Shown: positions 36,701-48,700 of the stretch, one piece after another | How the letters are laid out: each line of letters starts with the position of its first letter | How positions within the stretch are numbered: position 1 is the first letter of the stretch | Source: Siphonodentalium dalli | Taxonomy: Eukaryota; Mollusca; Scaphopoda; Gadilida; Siphonodentaliidae | DNA length: 64,000 nucleotides | NCBI GenBank assembly: GCA_032622095.1 | Contig: CP136063.1 | Location: 215,965,982-216,029,981, forward strand | Direction: 5' to 3' | Notes under the pieces: generated by a model | Told to the model about the DNA's origin: nothing | What the model saw: only the letters and a program-made list of their open reading frames with translations | The model's database searches: none | Program-made: the position numbers and the translations under genes

Positions 36701-39700
36701 GCCTCATGTCTCTCAGATACAGGCGAAATCGGGGAGATATGATAGAAGTGTACAAGCCAACACACAGATTCTATAAAATAGACAGATGTGCGTTTTTTGA
36801 AGACACACTCCACAAAGGAACACGTGGACACAAGCATAAGATGCAAAAGAACACAATTGTCAAAGATGTGCGAAAATATATCTTTTCCCAGAGAGTGATT
36901 ACAAGCTGGAATAGTTTATCGGATAATATTGTTTCGACCGAATCAGTTCAACAGTTCAAGGAGCTATTCGATAACAACTGTTATAACGAGTGGTATCTGT
37001 ATGACTAAACGTCAAGGATAACTTTAAAACTGAATTCATTCATGTTATTCTATACATGTATGTTATGTGAAAGGGGTAAAAGTCATGGCGACTTACTCCC
37101 CAAACATTGATGATAAGTATCAAAGGCAGGATTTTAGGGTTTTTTCAAGAATGCCACCCACTAGAAATTCAAGAGTATTCCAGGAGCAGGGTATGTTACG
37201 TACTAGTATTACAAAAATTACACGAGACTGATGAGTATCAAGTACTTCACACAGCTGGTGCGTGATACACAGTAATGCCCTTAGTAATCGACCCCTCAAC
37301 CACAGCAGAATTATGGGTAACTTTTCAGGATTTAGTCGGAAATATGGCTTGTTGCCCGAGTGCTTTCCGATGAATGGCAACAAGCCATATTTCCGACTAA
37401 ATCCTGAAAAGTTACCCATAATTCTGCTGTGGTTAAGGGTAGATTACTTAGGGCATTACTGTAGTACAAAGTATTTGGGGAGATTAAAGTGTTGTAACTA
37501 AATATATTGAGAACAATATTTTTTTAGAATGGGAAACTAAGGCATATTACGCCATATTGGCAATATCATGTATTGGTTTTGTGCTTAGTTGATATTGGGC
37601 CTGGAACACTCAAATTCAAGGACTCATTCGACTGGAATTTTGATCCCACAAATTTTGGAAACCGCATTTTCCACCCAGCGTACTTTCATTTTAATACTAG
37701 GCCAACTAAATCAATTTAATTTTTGTATTTGCAAACAGACCGTAATGAAACTTAAAACCATAGTTTATATTTAGGAAGACTGAAAAAGCTCCATACAAGT
37801 AACAAAAGAAACTACTGTTGTCAATAAAAAAAAAAGTGAGGGGGGGGAGGGAGGTCATCTGATGGGGTAACATCCATTGTGCTAATAAACATTACAGAAC
37901 AGATTAACTGATAAAGTTGGGAGTAGACGAGAGGCCGATCACGATCGGCAGATGTTTAACCCATACCTTGGCGATAGCGATTAGCTATTTTTATAAATTT
38001 TATAAATCCTTACATCAACCTTTTCATGAGTGCTAAAGTTTCAACAATTCACACTTAATATAGTGATCATGTGAAAAATATTTAGTTATCACATTGTGTC
38101 AACAGGATTGGCGGAGGATATTAATATTTTTAAGCAAATAAACCAAATGACCCTCACTATGCAGGTTAGGGGTGTGTTCTTGTCAACTATGCCAAGAACT
38201 ACATGTATAAACATAGTCAATGGAAATATTTGAGTTATCAAATCGGATAGAATAGGGTTAATCTTACCCAAACTAATGAACTGATAAACACAAAATAGTC
38301 TATACAAAGCATGTCATTGGATTTAGAAACCCAAACAATAAGTCAGTCTCAAGAATACCAGCACCATTAATATTACCCTGGAGCCCAAATGCAACTGAGG
38401 GAATTTCAAAATAAGACATTTCCTCTAATGATGAATATATAATTGGTGATTTATTGAAACCCTTACTGAACCTGGATCAAAGTGAAATGGATAATATTAT
38501 ATCTGTCTATCGCATAATATGTGTCTATGGAATGGTTTAATTTTAATCCCAAATCCATGCAAATCAAAAGTGGATCACCATCAACCTGGACATAATATAG
38601 GAGAATGATCAAACGAAAAGCTTCAAAACCATATGATGTGTGGAGAGGGTTAATCATTTGCAATGACATCACTTCATGGAACTGAGGAATGTGTGGATTA
38701 ATTTTTGTCTAAGATAAGACAACAGTGTATGTAGACAACAATGTCTGTAAAACATCCCTACAAATTAAGTAACAATGGACTATTCCAATTTAATATTTTA
38801 GAATAGGTGTCCTATAGTGTTTACATAAACTTTAGTAATGAACCTGTTTCAGCAAAGGGGTTAACTTAATATTGCACAGAAAACAGCACTCCACCAGATA
38901 GCCATCAATCAATTTGACATTAATATGATAACAAATTCTGCCAGCCAGGAGTACCACTATCAGGCTTTATAGCATGTCCATAGACATAGTGATAATTAAC
39001 TCATTTCAATAACACATGGTCTGCCAGATATGTTCTCTTAAAATTCCCAGCAGTAATTATTTGAATTATAAAGGGTCATAACTCTGTTAAAATATATCGG
39101 ATCAAACCCATATTCGAACTCGATCTGTATTTAGGGGTGATAAATTCATATACCAAATTTGGTGCTGATCAGATGAAAAATGTTTTGAGTCATAGCAGCT
39201 TGGGTGAATTCTAAGTAAACATAAGAGTGAAAAGGGTTAATTAAACAATACCAAAAACCATACAGACTAAGAACGTGCTAAGAAAAACCTAGGTAAGAAA
39301 TATGAGGCAGATCAGAAGAAATATGTTCAACTTATTGCATTGGATAGCATGTGTGTAAAGGGTTAATTATTTTCTAAACCGATCAACCAATCAATACCAA
39401 AAACTATACAGATGAGGGGCATGTCATCATAAACCTACATATCAAATATGAACACAATCGGACAAAATATACTTTGGTTATAGCATCGGATTTTTGTTTT
39501 TTTAATTTTATTTTCGAAAAAGGGTCATAACTCCTTTAAAATAAATCGGATCAAACCCATATTCGAACTCGATCTGTATTTTGGGCTCTGAAACTCACAT
39601 ACCAAATTTGGTTCCAATCAGAAACAAAATGTTTGAGTTATGGCAGAATGCGTTAATTCTAAGTTGAAAAAGGGCCATAACTCTGTAACAAAATCTCGGA

Positions 39701-42700
39701 TCAAACCCAAATTCGAACTCGATCTGTATTTTAGGCTGAGAAACCCATATACAAAATTTGGTTTCGATCGGATAGAAAATGTTTGAGTTATCGCATTACT
39801 CGTAAAGTGTCTACGGACAGACAGACGGACAGACAGACGGACAGACGGACCAACGACGAGTGGTCAATCCGGGCAACGACACTATGTTTACCATACTATG
39901 GTATGGGTAAACATAAAAAAGCAAATAACAACATTAGGACATTTTTAAAAGTGTTCCCAATGGCGAACCTCCATACCATTTAATATGCCACTTCATGTAG
40001 CTCATGGGGATTTTGTTGAGTTTTTTATTGGGTACTCACATATTGTACATTATATGGCAGGAATTACCGACAATGTATTAGTTGCCATGGCTACCTAACA
40101 GACTGGTATAATTTTGCATTGTTGTATCACAACATCATTTATCATCGGTGAGGTCATCGAAATAAATCTCTCCCACTATCTTTTCATGTAGCTCATGGAG
40201 TAGTGGGGGTCAGCTGAGGTAATCATATTAGGGCATATCGATGGGGGGATTTTATTTCAGCAATGTTTGTTAGCCACATCATATCTCCTTCTTGTCAACT
40301 TCTACTTCATGCAGGTCTTGCTTTTGTGGCTGTAATGCTGGTCCATCTTAAGCTACCAGCATTGTGGCGCTTTACACCCACAAACAGTATTTCACTCAAA
40401 ATTTTATCATGGTCTGATTCACCTAATGGACATTTAGATTTCTTCAAAAAATATTACCATGATTAATTCGTAGCCAGCAACAAGGACTTTTAATCAGTTG
40501 ACACCTTTGAGTGATTTTGGCGAATAAAATTATTTCGTCAGACCGCATACTCTAATCTATTAGTTTCTTCACTCCTTGGGGTATATTAACCTTCTTCAAA
40601 TGAAGAACCTTCATTTAGTAGGCAAGGGAGTGGCATAAATTTACTTATTACAATGATGGGCTTTTGTGTTGCATAATACTTATTTAATCATACAAGGGTG
40701 ATTGTGGGAGTGTATATTGCATTGTACGGTATATCCATGCGTATTGAAAATAAGCCAAGCATGTTGAAAGCATTGGATAAAAACATGTCCCTTGTTCATT
40801 CAATCTACAGTAAGATCTCTACCAATCTTAGCTTAGGCCACACAAAAAAAATAATATGTTTCTCAAGTATCGCCGCGTCCGCAAAATACCCCCCGCTGGC
40901 TACTTTTTATAGCTTACAACAAATAAAAATATAAAAACATGCCGCCGCACAAAATCTTGGCGATGTCGATACCCGCAAACAACACAATAAGCTCAAATCA
41001 TCTCCGCCAGCAATGCAAGGGCAGTAATTCTAAAATGAAAGCATTCCTTGCGTGCTCCGAAAGCCAATCGAGTTCACCCGTAACGCACCAGCGAACACGT
41101 GGTAAACAAATAACCAGCATGGCGCTGATAAGAATGTGTCAGAAGGGGACTTAAATTTGTTTGTCCCTGGACAATTACGGAAGTTAATTCGTCTGACAAC
41201 ATTTCCCGACGTGGCAATGGGTTCATAGAGAACCACTGTGAAACTATTGCTAATTGTGATGCGTATATTAGTGGGATTTCTGTTGGAAAGTCGCAGGATT
41301 CACAGGACTTTCATTAGTTTCACTGACAGAATCTAAATTCGGTCCAGGTTGCAGATATATTCGGCCGCTATTTGCGGATTACATTGGAAGATGCCACACC
41401 AGTGTCTGCTGAAAACGGTGGGAAAAACGCATTTTCTGTTCTCATGGACTCCAACAATAAAACTGTTTTACCCAATTTCAAAACAATACAACAACAGCAA
41501 GGACGAAATGATACAAAAATTCATCAATTTCCTTGAAGATAAACACCTTGATTTTCCCCACATACCGTTGACAATATAGGCCAGGGCTCAAAATACATTT
41601 CATTTTGCAAGAATCAAATGCCGAACCAAGTTAGTCATAAAGCACTGAAAATGGAAAAGTTTCACGAGAATCATTACGAGAATCGATTAGGTGATTCTCA
41701 TCGAATGTTATTAAGGCCTGTAGGCAGGAATTTTGTGCAGCTTGTGTGCAACATGCTTTAGTATCTGGACCCTCATGTTAATAAACTAACTGAGAGATGT
41801 TGTCACATTCCGGATGGACTTCAAATTTTTCTTGGATACAATGATCCCAGAAAAAGTAAACACAAACTGCCGGTGCTTGAACTCTCAAAAATGTTAGAAT
41901 ATTCTGGACAACTTGTTGCTGTAATGGAACAACCATTCATACAAAAACCAAATTGGCGAGGCGTAAAGGATCTCCTTGTGAATAAGGTAGACTGGATTTG
42001 TTTTAAACCAAAATATTCTTGTTATTGTTAAACATCTTATTTCTGCAATAAATTTTAATGCTATAAATGAGAGATCTTATTTTAATACAGCATCCATAGG
42101 GTACAGAACTTTGCATAAATATAAAATAAACAGCTTCATTTTCCAACAACATATGAAAACAGATCATGATCATGAACAAACAATGTAAATATACATTACA
42201 CACCATGTTACGAACAGCCAAACCTTGTCTTAAGTCAATCTTTAATCAAAAAAGCATGCCTGCCCATCATTTTTATACATAAAAATTCGGCATAATAAAC
42301 CTGCCTGCCGGTAAAATTCAGCCCAAAAAAATAAAAATAAAAATCTGCCTGCCTGCTGGGTTTTTTTGAAAAAAAACTTGAGAAACACAATATTTTTTTT
42401 GTGTGGCCTTAATAACCCTCTTATTTTTGCTTTTGGGATTGGGGAAACGATCAATATTCACATTAACACTCTTAACAGGAGCTAGTACCTATACAGACTA
42501 CAGTAATGCTCTAATTAATCGACTCCTTAAACACAGCAGAATTATGGGTAACTTTTAGGATTTAATCGAGCTTTCCGATGAATGGCAACAAGCCATATTT
42601 CCGACTAAATCCTGAAAAGTTACCCATAATTCTGCTGTGTTTAAGGAGTCGATTAATTAGAGCATTACTGTAGCTTTCTGGAGAAAAATAAAAAGACAAA

Positions 42701-45700
42701 AAAAAAAAAATTGAGGCAGGCAAGAAAATCTCAAGCCAGGCAGGGTATCGGAAACAGGTTTTTTTTATTTGGCCCAACACCTCGCCCCCCAAGGCAAACC
42801 ACATACCTTTGAACAGCCAAGCTCCACAAGCAGTCTATCTGCTACAAATTCAATGTACTGTCTCATCAGAACACAGTTCATTCCAATGAGGTTAACAGGC
42901 AGAGCATCTGTGAGAAATTCCTGTTCAATCGTAACAGCATCGGTGATTATATGTCTCACTCGTTCCTCAGATGGCTTATTCACCAAATGACTGAACATCA
43001 GGCAGGCAAAATCACAGTGAAGACCCTGTAAATAAAATGAAATTGTCAAAGACATTGAAAACAATTTGCTTCAGAAAAGGAGCTGCAATATCAGCCAAAC
43101 AAAACAGGCAGAAGTCTCTGCAATAAGGAGGTCAAGTTAATGTCGTCTTTAGTCAGCTTAATCAGGGTTTCCGCCAGGCTGGCTGGGGGTCCGTCGCCCG
43201 GACCCATTCCCCCTGCCATGAAATCCCGCTCATACACAAATAAATGACGTTATTAAAAACTTAGTCTTGTCCGTCTCGGTAGGCTATATATGATATTTAA
43301 CCTTACCGGTATTTTCATTAATAATGGCCAAATGGAATCGACAGTCCATCTTCAGAAGAAAAAAAATAACAGCATGAACAAACCATAAATAGTGACACCC
43401 CACAAAATAGTTCCACAGGATAGAGATAATAAAAGCTATTATACTGCAGTCATTGAACATCATGCACATGTCCACAATTATTAGTCAGGTCAAGGACGCC
43501 CAATGTTTTGCTGCTCTTTTGCAGTTGAATTATCAGATACTAATACATATAATTTGATATAAACGGTGAGACAGGGAATAAAATAAAGACGGTGAGAATG
43601 GGTTTGTTTATTTCTTTTTTTTAATATCGGATTTATCATCTTTTTAGATTTAGTTTGCGCCGGAATTTTGTCTTGTTGCTTACCTGTGATCGCCGTCTTG
43701 TTTCTCAAAATCCTGATGAAAAATGCCCCTCATGACTATGATGACATACCGATCCATAAGTCGCAGGAAGTTTTTAATAAGGGAAATTGGGTTAGAAAGT
43801 TGCGACTTATATATACTGTACACCGGCCGGTACGGTAAATGGCAAAATTACAGATAAATGGGTCTTCATATATTTAATTATTTACTGGTTTCCCCCATAG
43901 CAGCTACCGGACCCATTCCCTCGACCCCTAGCGGAAACCCTGGCTTAATATAAACAAGAGAATCGCCAGGGCATGACAAAATAAGCCCACGGTAATTTCA
44001 ATAAAGGGCCGTAACTGGTGAAAATTGGCAGACGGAACACAAATTCAAACTTTTGTCACTATGTCTTAATATTCTGAGTCCAATTAAAACCAAATTAAAA
44101 AGGGGCTGCTTGGATTTAAAATGAAGCAAGTTACATACCTCATCCCTACTGATGAGTTCGTTGCTGAATGTGAGACCAGGCATAACTCCTCGCTTCTTCA
44201 ACCAGAATATAGAGGCAAATGACCCAGAGAAGAAGATTCCTTCAACAGATGCGAAAGCGACCAACCTCTCGCCATATTCTGTGTCAGTGTCATTGATCCA
44301 TTTCATTGCCCAGTCTGCTTTCCTCTTAACAGCAGGCATGGTCTCTATGGCATTGAATAGATAATCCCTGAAATCAAAGTACAATAAAGTCAAACTTGTA
44401 TTCTATTCTGTCCATGAAATTGGTCACAGCAATAAACAATGCTGGAGGGGGGGGGGGGGGGGGGGGGGGGAGATTGGCAACATGTGGAATCTAACATGCC
44501 AAAGCATTAAATTGCAGTGGGAAATTTTTCCTAATTTCGAGGGCCACTATATCATAAAATAGATTACTGATTTGTCACCTACACATTGTTATGAAAACTT
44601 CACATGATTAAATACCAATGACTACACTAAACATGATTTGGTTCTACAAAATAATTCCTCTGATCTTTGGAAAAAAAAATTTCAGGCACGTATGGCATTT
44701 TTTCCCTTTCGATCATTTTTTTTACCCACACACCCCCCACCGCCAAATTTTTTTCCGTTTTCGGCAGTTTTTTCCGACCATTTTTTGACACCCACCCCCC
44801 CTTTTAACACTAAAACAGAGATTTGCGGGGGGAATTCACTGTAAACAGCTGTATATGAATTTCTGTGCATACTATTTATCATGGATGTTAACATGGACAT
44901 GTAAATAGGAATGAGTCATTTTGAGGTCATTCGGCCAAAAAAACATGGCTGCCAGCGGCCATCTTGGATTTCAAAATTTGCAACAAAATACAACACGATA
45001 ACTGCCTGCAGTCAGTTTACCAGTTAGAATTACATTATTTCTCTCATTCAAAGTGGTTTTGAAGCCCAACTCATTGCCAAAACACTAAAAAACAAGCAGG
45101 AATTTTTTTTTTTAGTTGCGGAAAAAATTGCTTGGTGTCTTTGACCACCCACCCCGGCATACGTGCCGGAATTTTTTTTTTCACAATTTTTTTTTAAATT
45201 TTACCATACTAGTACGTAATTATTGTTCTGCCAATCGCTGGGTAATTGTGCCTTATTCCGCGATCATAACGGACTGCAAATTCAAGGCTTTGCCAACTTT
45301 TCAAGGGTGTTTACATGTCTATTATTCAAGGGTTTTCAAGGAGTTTGGTTAAATACAAGGGTTTTCAAGGGCCTTGAATATGGATTTTCATATTCAAGGG
45401 TGTTCAAGGACCCGCGGGAACCCCGATATATATAGTAGAGGGGTAAATTAGGAATTTTTCTAATTGAAATAATGACACTATCGGATGAATTTCAAATATG
45501 AAATGTTTAAATCCTAATGAATTAATAAATAATAGTCATTCCTTCAACACTTCTGCTTCAATATAGATTTACAGTACAATTTTCCTCTATTTCTTAAGTC
45601 ATGGCCCAAAAGTGTAAAATCTGCTCCGATTGTATGGAAATGATCGCTATTTTGTGCATACGAAACTAACTAATATTGACGTTCTCTCTTCCATTGCGAT

Positions 45701-48700
45701 CTTCAATTTCACCGCTTAACTTTCCATTATGAGTGCAGTTTCGCATGTGGTTTTTTTTTTTGGACTCAATATTTTCATTATAAAATGTTTCGTTTTCTTG
45801 TTACAGGAAAGAATGTTTATCAAGACTAAGAAGCCATTCAACCGATGATTTGGAAATTGATATTTGGAATTTTCAGACTGTAAATTTGGGAAAAATCATG
45901 CCTTGGGAAATGTGGCCAAATATCGGCACCTGATGCTACCAAGGATTATCCCTGTACGATAAATATATAAAGTTAACATTGGGGAAAGTGCCGAAACAGA
46001 AATAGTTTTAATTGTGGCCCAATGTAAACTCTTACAATATACCATGACAAATATGGACTAACCTCTCTTCAGGATCTTTGATGTAAGTATCGATCAACAA
46101 ACTATACATTTCCGAATGTATATTCTCCATGGCTACCTGGAATCCGTAGAAACATCTGGCTTCTGTAACCTGGACTTCATTCATAAATCGCTCCACCTAA
46201 AATTTAATTCAATAGATGTAACATGATCTTTGACATGACTTGTTAGGACGTCGCTTTTTTATTTGCGTTAATTGGGAGGAGGGACATCAAAATGTGGAAT
46301 ATTTCAGTAGAAAATTTAACCCTTTCTATACTAAACGGATTCTCCCAATCAGGCCTAAAAAAAAAATACCTTTGTTTCCCCTAACGGAGCTGAAAAATAT
46401 AGGTGCGGGCGAGCGGGATTTTGTTTGTTTTTTTTTTGGTGGAAATCTCCCAAAAGTTCTCACTTTCCCATGTATATATATACATGTCAGGTGTGATTTG
46501 AATGCTGGAAGCTTCATTATGATATTGGAAGGAGATCAGCAAGACACAAGGCATAAAATAGAATAGCATAGTATTTATTTGTATTTAAAATCACAAAGTA
46601 CAATAAAAAGAAAATATTCAATACCAATTCAATCAAAAATATCCTATACCAACATATGCTACCATTTTCACTTTAAAAGTGTTTAAAATATCGCCAACAA
46701 AACACTCCTTTTCAACGTTAAACGTTTCCTTTGAATCCAAGTCCAAACTATATTTAACGACAACGTTGTCCGTAAAACCCGTATGGTTGTTCTTGAAACA
46801 CGTGTAAAAACTTCTTAGCATGTGAAACTACGGTAAATTTGTTTACCGCGTCCATGAGAGAACATTTTAGAAACGTTAGCCCTAGCACACTGCTGCTAAC
46901 CATGGTTTGTGACGCCATGACATAGGTGAATATTCCTGTTTTGATGGAAGATTTTAGTGATGAGCCGATTGTCAAATAGAGCCTTGCTCCAATTGCCGAT
47001 TATTTGAGATCACAATCGGCCGATTCCCATTATTGTAATAATTATACCAGAATATGTTATATGTGTTATATAATACTTAGAATTAGAAGCAAGCAACAAC
47101 CGTAGTAATATGCCAGTACACAGTATATATACATAAGTATACGTTTGGGTAAGTATATAGGTAGGTATGGGCGGGCTTGTGATCGAATACAGGCACATGT
47201 CCTGCAGAGGCTGTGGTACGGGGCCTCGGTGTATTTATTGTAATGTATTGTATCGACGAATCAATGCATTAACTTACCCATGTATTCTATGCTATTGCAC
47301 AACAAATAGTTTGAAAGTTTGATGTAGCCACGTGCATGACGACATATCCACGGCCCATTTTTGATAACAATTCATCAAACGGCATTTTTCTTTGATCCCA
47401 ATTCAAAGACATCACATCAAAGGAAATAAGCCGACTGAACTAGTTGCAAGTTACACCATGTTCATGTAAATTTCGCAGACACGATTTGATTGTCGATTTC
47501 GGCATGGTCATCAAAATAATCATTGGTGGTGACCTATACGTGACGTCACACGAGGCTGACTGGATGGAATGACATTGTCTTGGGTGAATTTGAAAAGATT
47601 AATTACAGATAGTAAAATTAATAACTAAATTTCTTTAATTCTTTTTAATATCTGACTATTAATGCTTGTACAGTTTTTCGTCCTGACAACTGATACACAT
47701 GTTATAATATGCTCAATTTAATTGAACAAACAGTGAAGTCAGCTGCGCAATTAAATGTCACATGACATGCACTTTCGGTTTCTACAGTTTATACCTGTTT
47801 TACGCTGTGTGTACTGTATAGATAGATTTGTTGTGATGCGTATGCATACATTTTGATTTTTGATAGTCTGACATACATAAATCAAAATGTCTACATGTTG
47901 ACACACAATAAAGTTACGTATCGGCGTACATGAGTCCCATGAGATGTAATTCGTGTACATCATCATATAATTCATGATTACGCGCAATCACAGCGTCATC
48001 ATCGCAGCCTGGCTCTAACCCAAAGTGTCACATGCTTCCCAGCGATCCCTACTGTAATATATGTCATATTGTTCAAACATAGACCCAGGTATGGCCGGTG
48101 TATTGAAGAGGAGGTGGCTGTATACAGCTTTCATAATTGGCTACGGCAATCAGCATTGCCGAAGCAAACTGGGCCACAGCATACTGTTGCCGTAGCAGAT
48201 TGCCGAAGCCAAACAATCTGAATTAAGAGGGCTGCTGTATATCAAGTTTGTGTTTGGTAAATCACTTTCCCCATGTTTACTGGTCATTTATTCAACAAAA
48301 CATCGTCATATTTAACAGTTTATTGAAGAAAAACAAGCACCTGATTTCTGTTTAGACAATCGGAAATGCAGATGTTGAAACCCGAGTACCGATTGTCATC
48401 CGATGGGCCACAATCGGCCGAATCGGATTGTCGTTCCCGATTATAGGCTCATCACTAGAAGATTTAAACGAAAACGATGTATTTTTTATTTTCCGTGGGC
48501 GCCGACATTTTACGAAATGCATCCAGTCATTAGAAACGGGGCCTATTATAAAGCGACGAACTGAGACAAATAGCGTCGGCAGCTATTTTCTTTTATTTTC
48601 GAAAAAATAAAAAATATTTTTCGGTGCGGGAGGTTTTAATAGGTGCAGGCGGGTTAGGGGAAACAAAGGTATTTTTTTTTTTAGGCCTCAGTTAAAAAGT

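Larger units (their letters stand above)
34021..42774. mobile_element. Large GGCC-terminus element H1 (composite, about 8.75 kb)
   Basis: Left terminus GGCCAAAAAAAAACCG...CTGTTTCCGGTACCC and right terminus GGTATCGGAAACAGG...ATTTGGCC are inverted. The match continues inward through GAGATTTTCTTGCC/GGCAAGAAAATCTC and CCCAATCCCAAAAGCA/TGCTTTTGGGATTGGGG, about 150 bp once the 42501-42670 MITE is removed. Flanks are TAA and CAA, an imperfect 3-bp duplication. It contains a 0.93-kb foldback, a CR1 tail, X units, another GGCC element and two MITEs; no transposase of its own was recognised. It could instead be two related insertions. Confidence 0.6.
46352..48687. mobile_element. GGCC-terminus element H3 with perfect TCA duplication
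   Basis: Left GGCCTAAAAAAAAAATACC then TTTGTTTCCCCTAAC; right GTTAGGGGAAACAAAGG then TATTTTTTTTTTTAGGCC. TCA at 46349-46351 and 48688-48690. About 0.83 kb without its nested hAT. Comparison with 7912 and 12975 shows the empty site continues CCCAATCA-GTTA, supporting the boundaries. Confidence 0.8.

Noticed and set aside
34021-42774. H1 as a complete autonomous transposon
   Set aside because: No transposase recognised and flanks are TAA/CAA, so I list it as composite with moderate confidence and do not claim activity.
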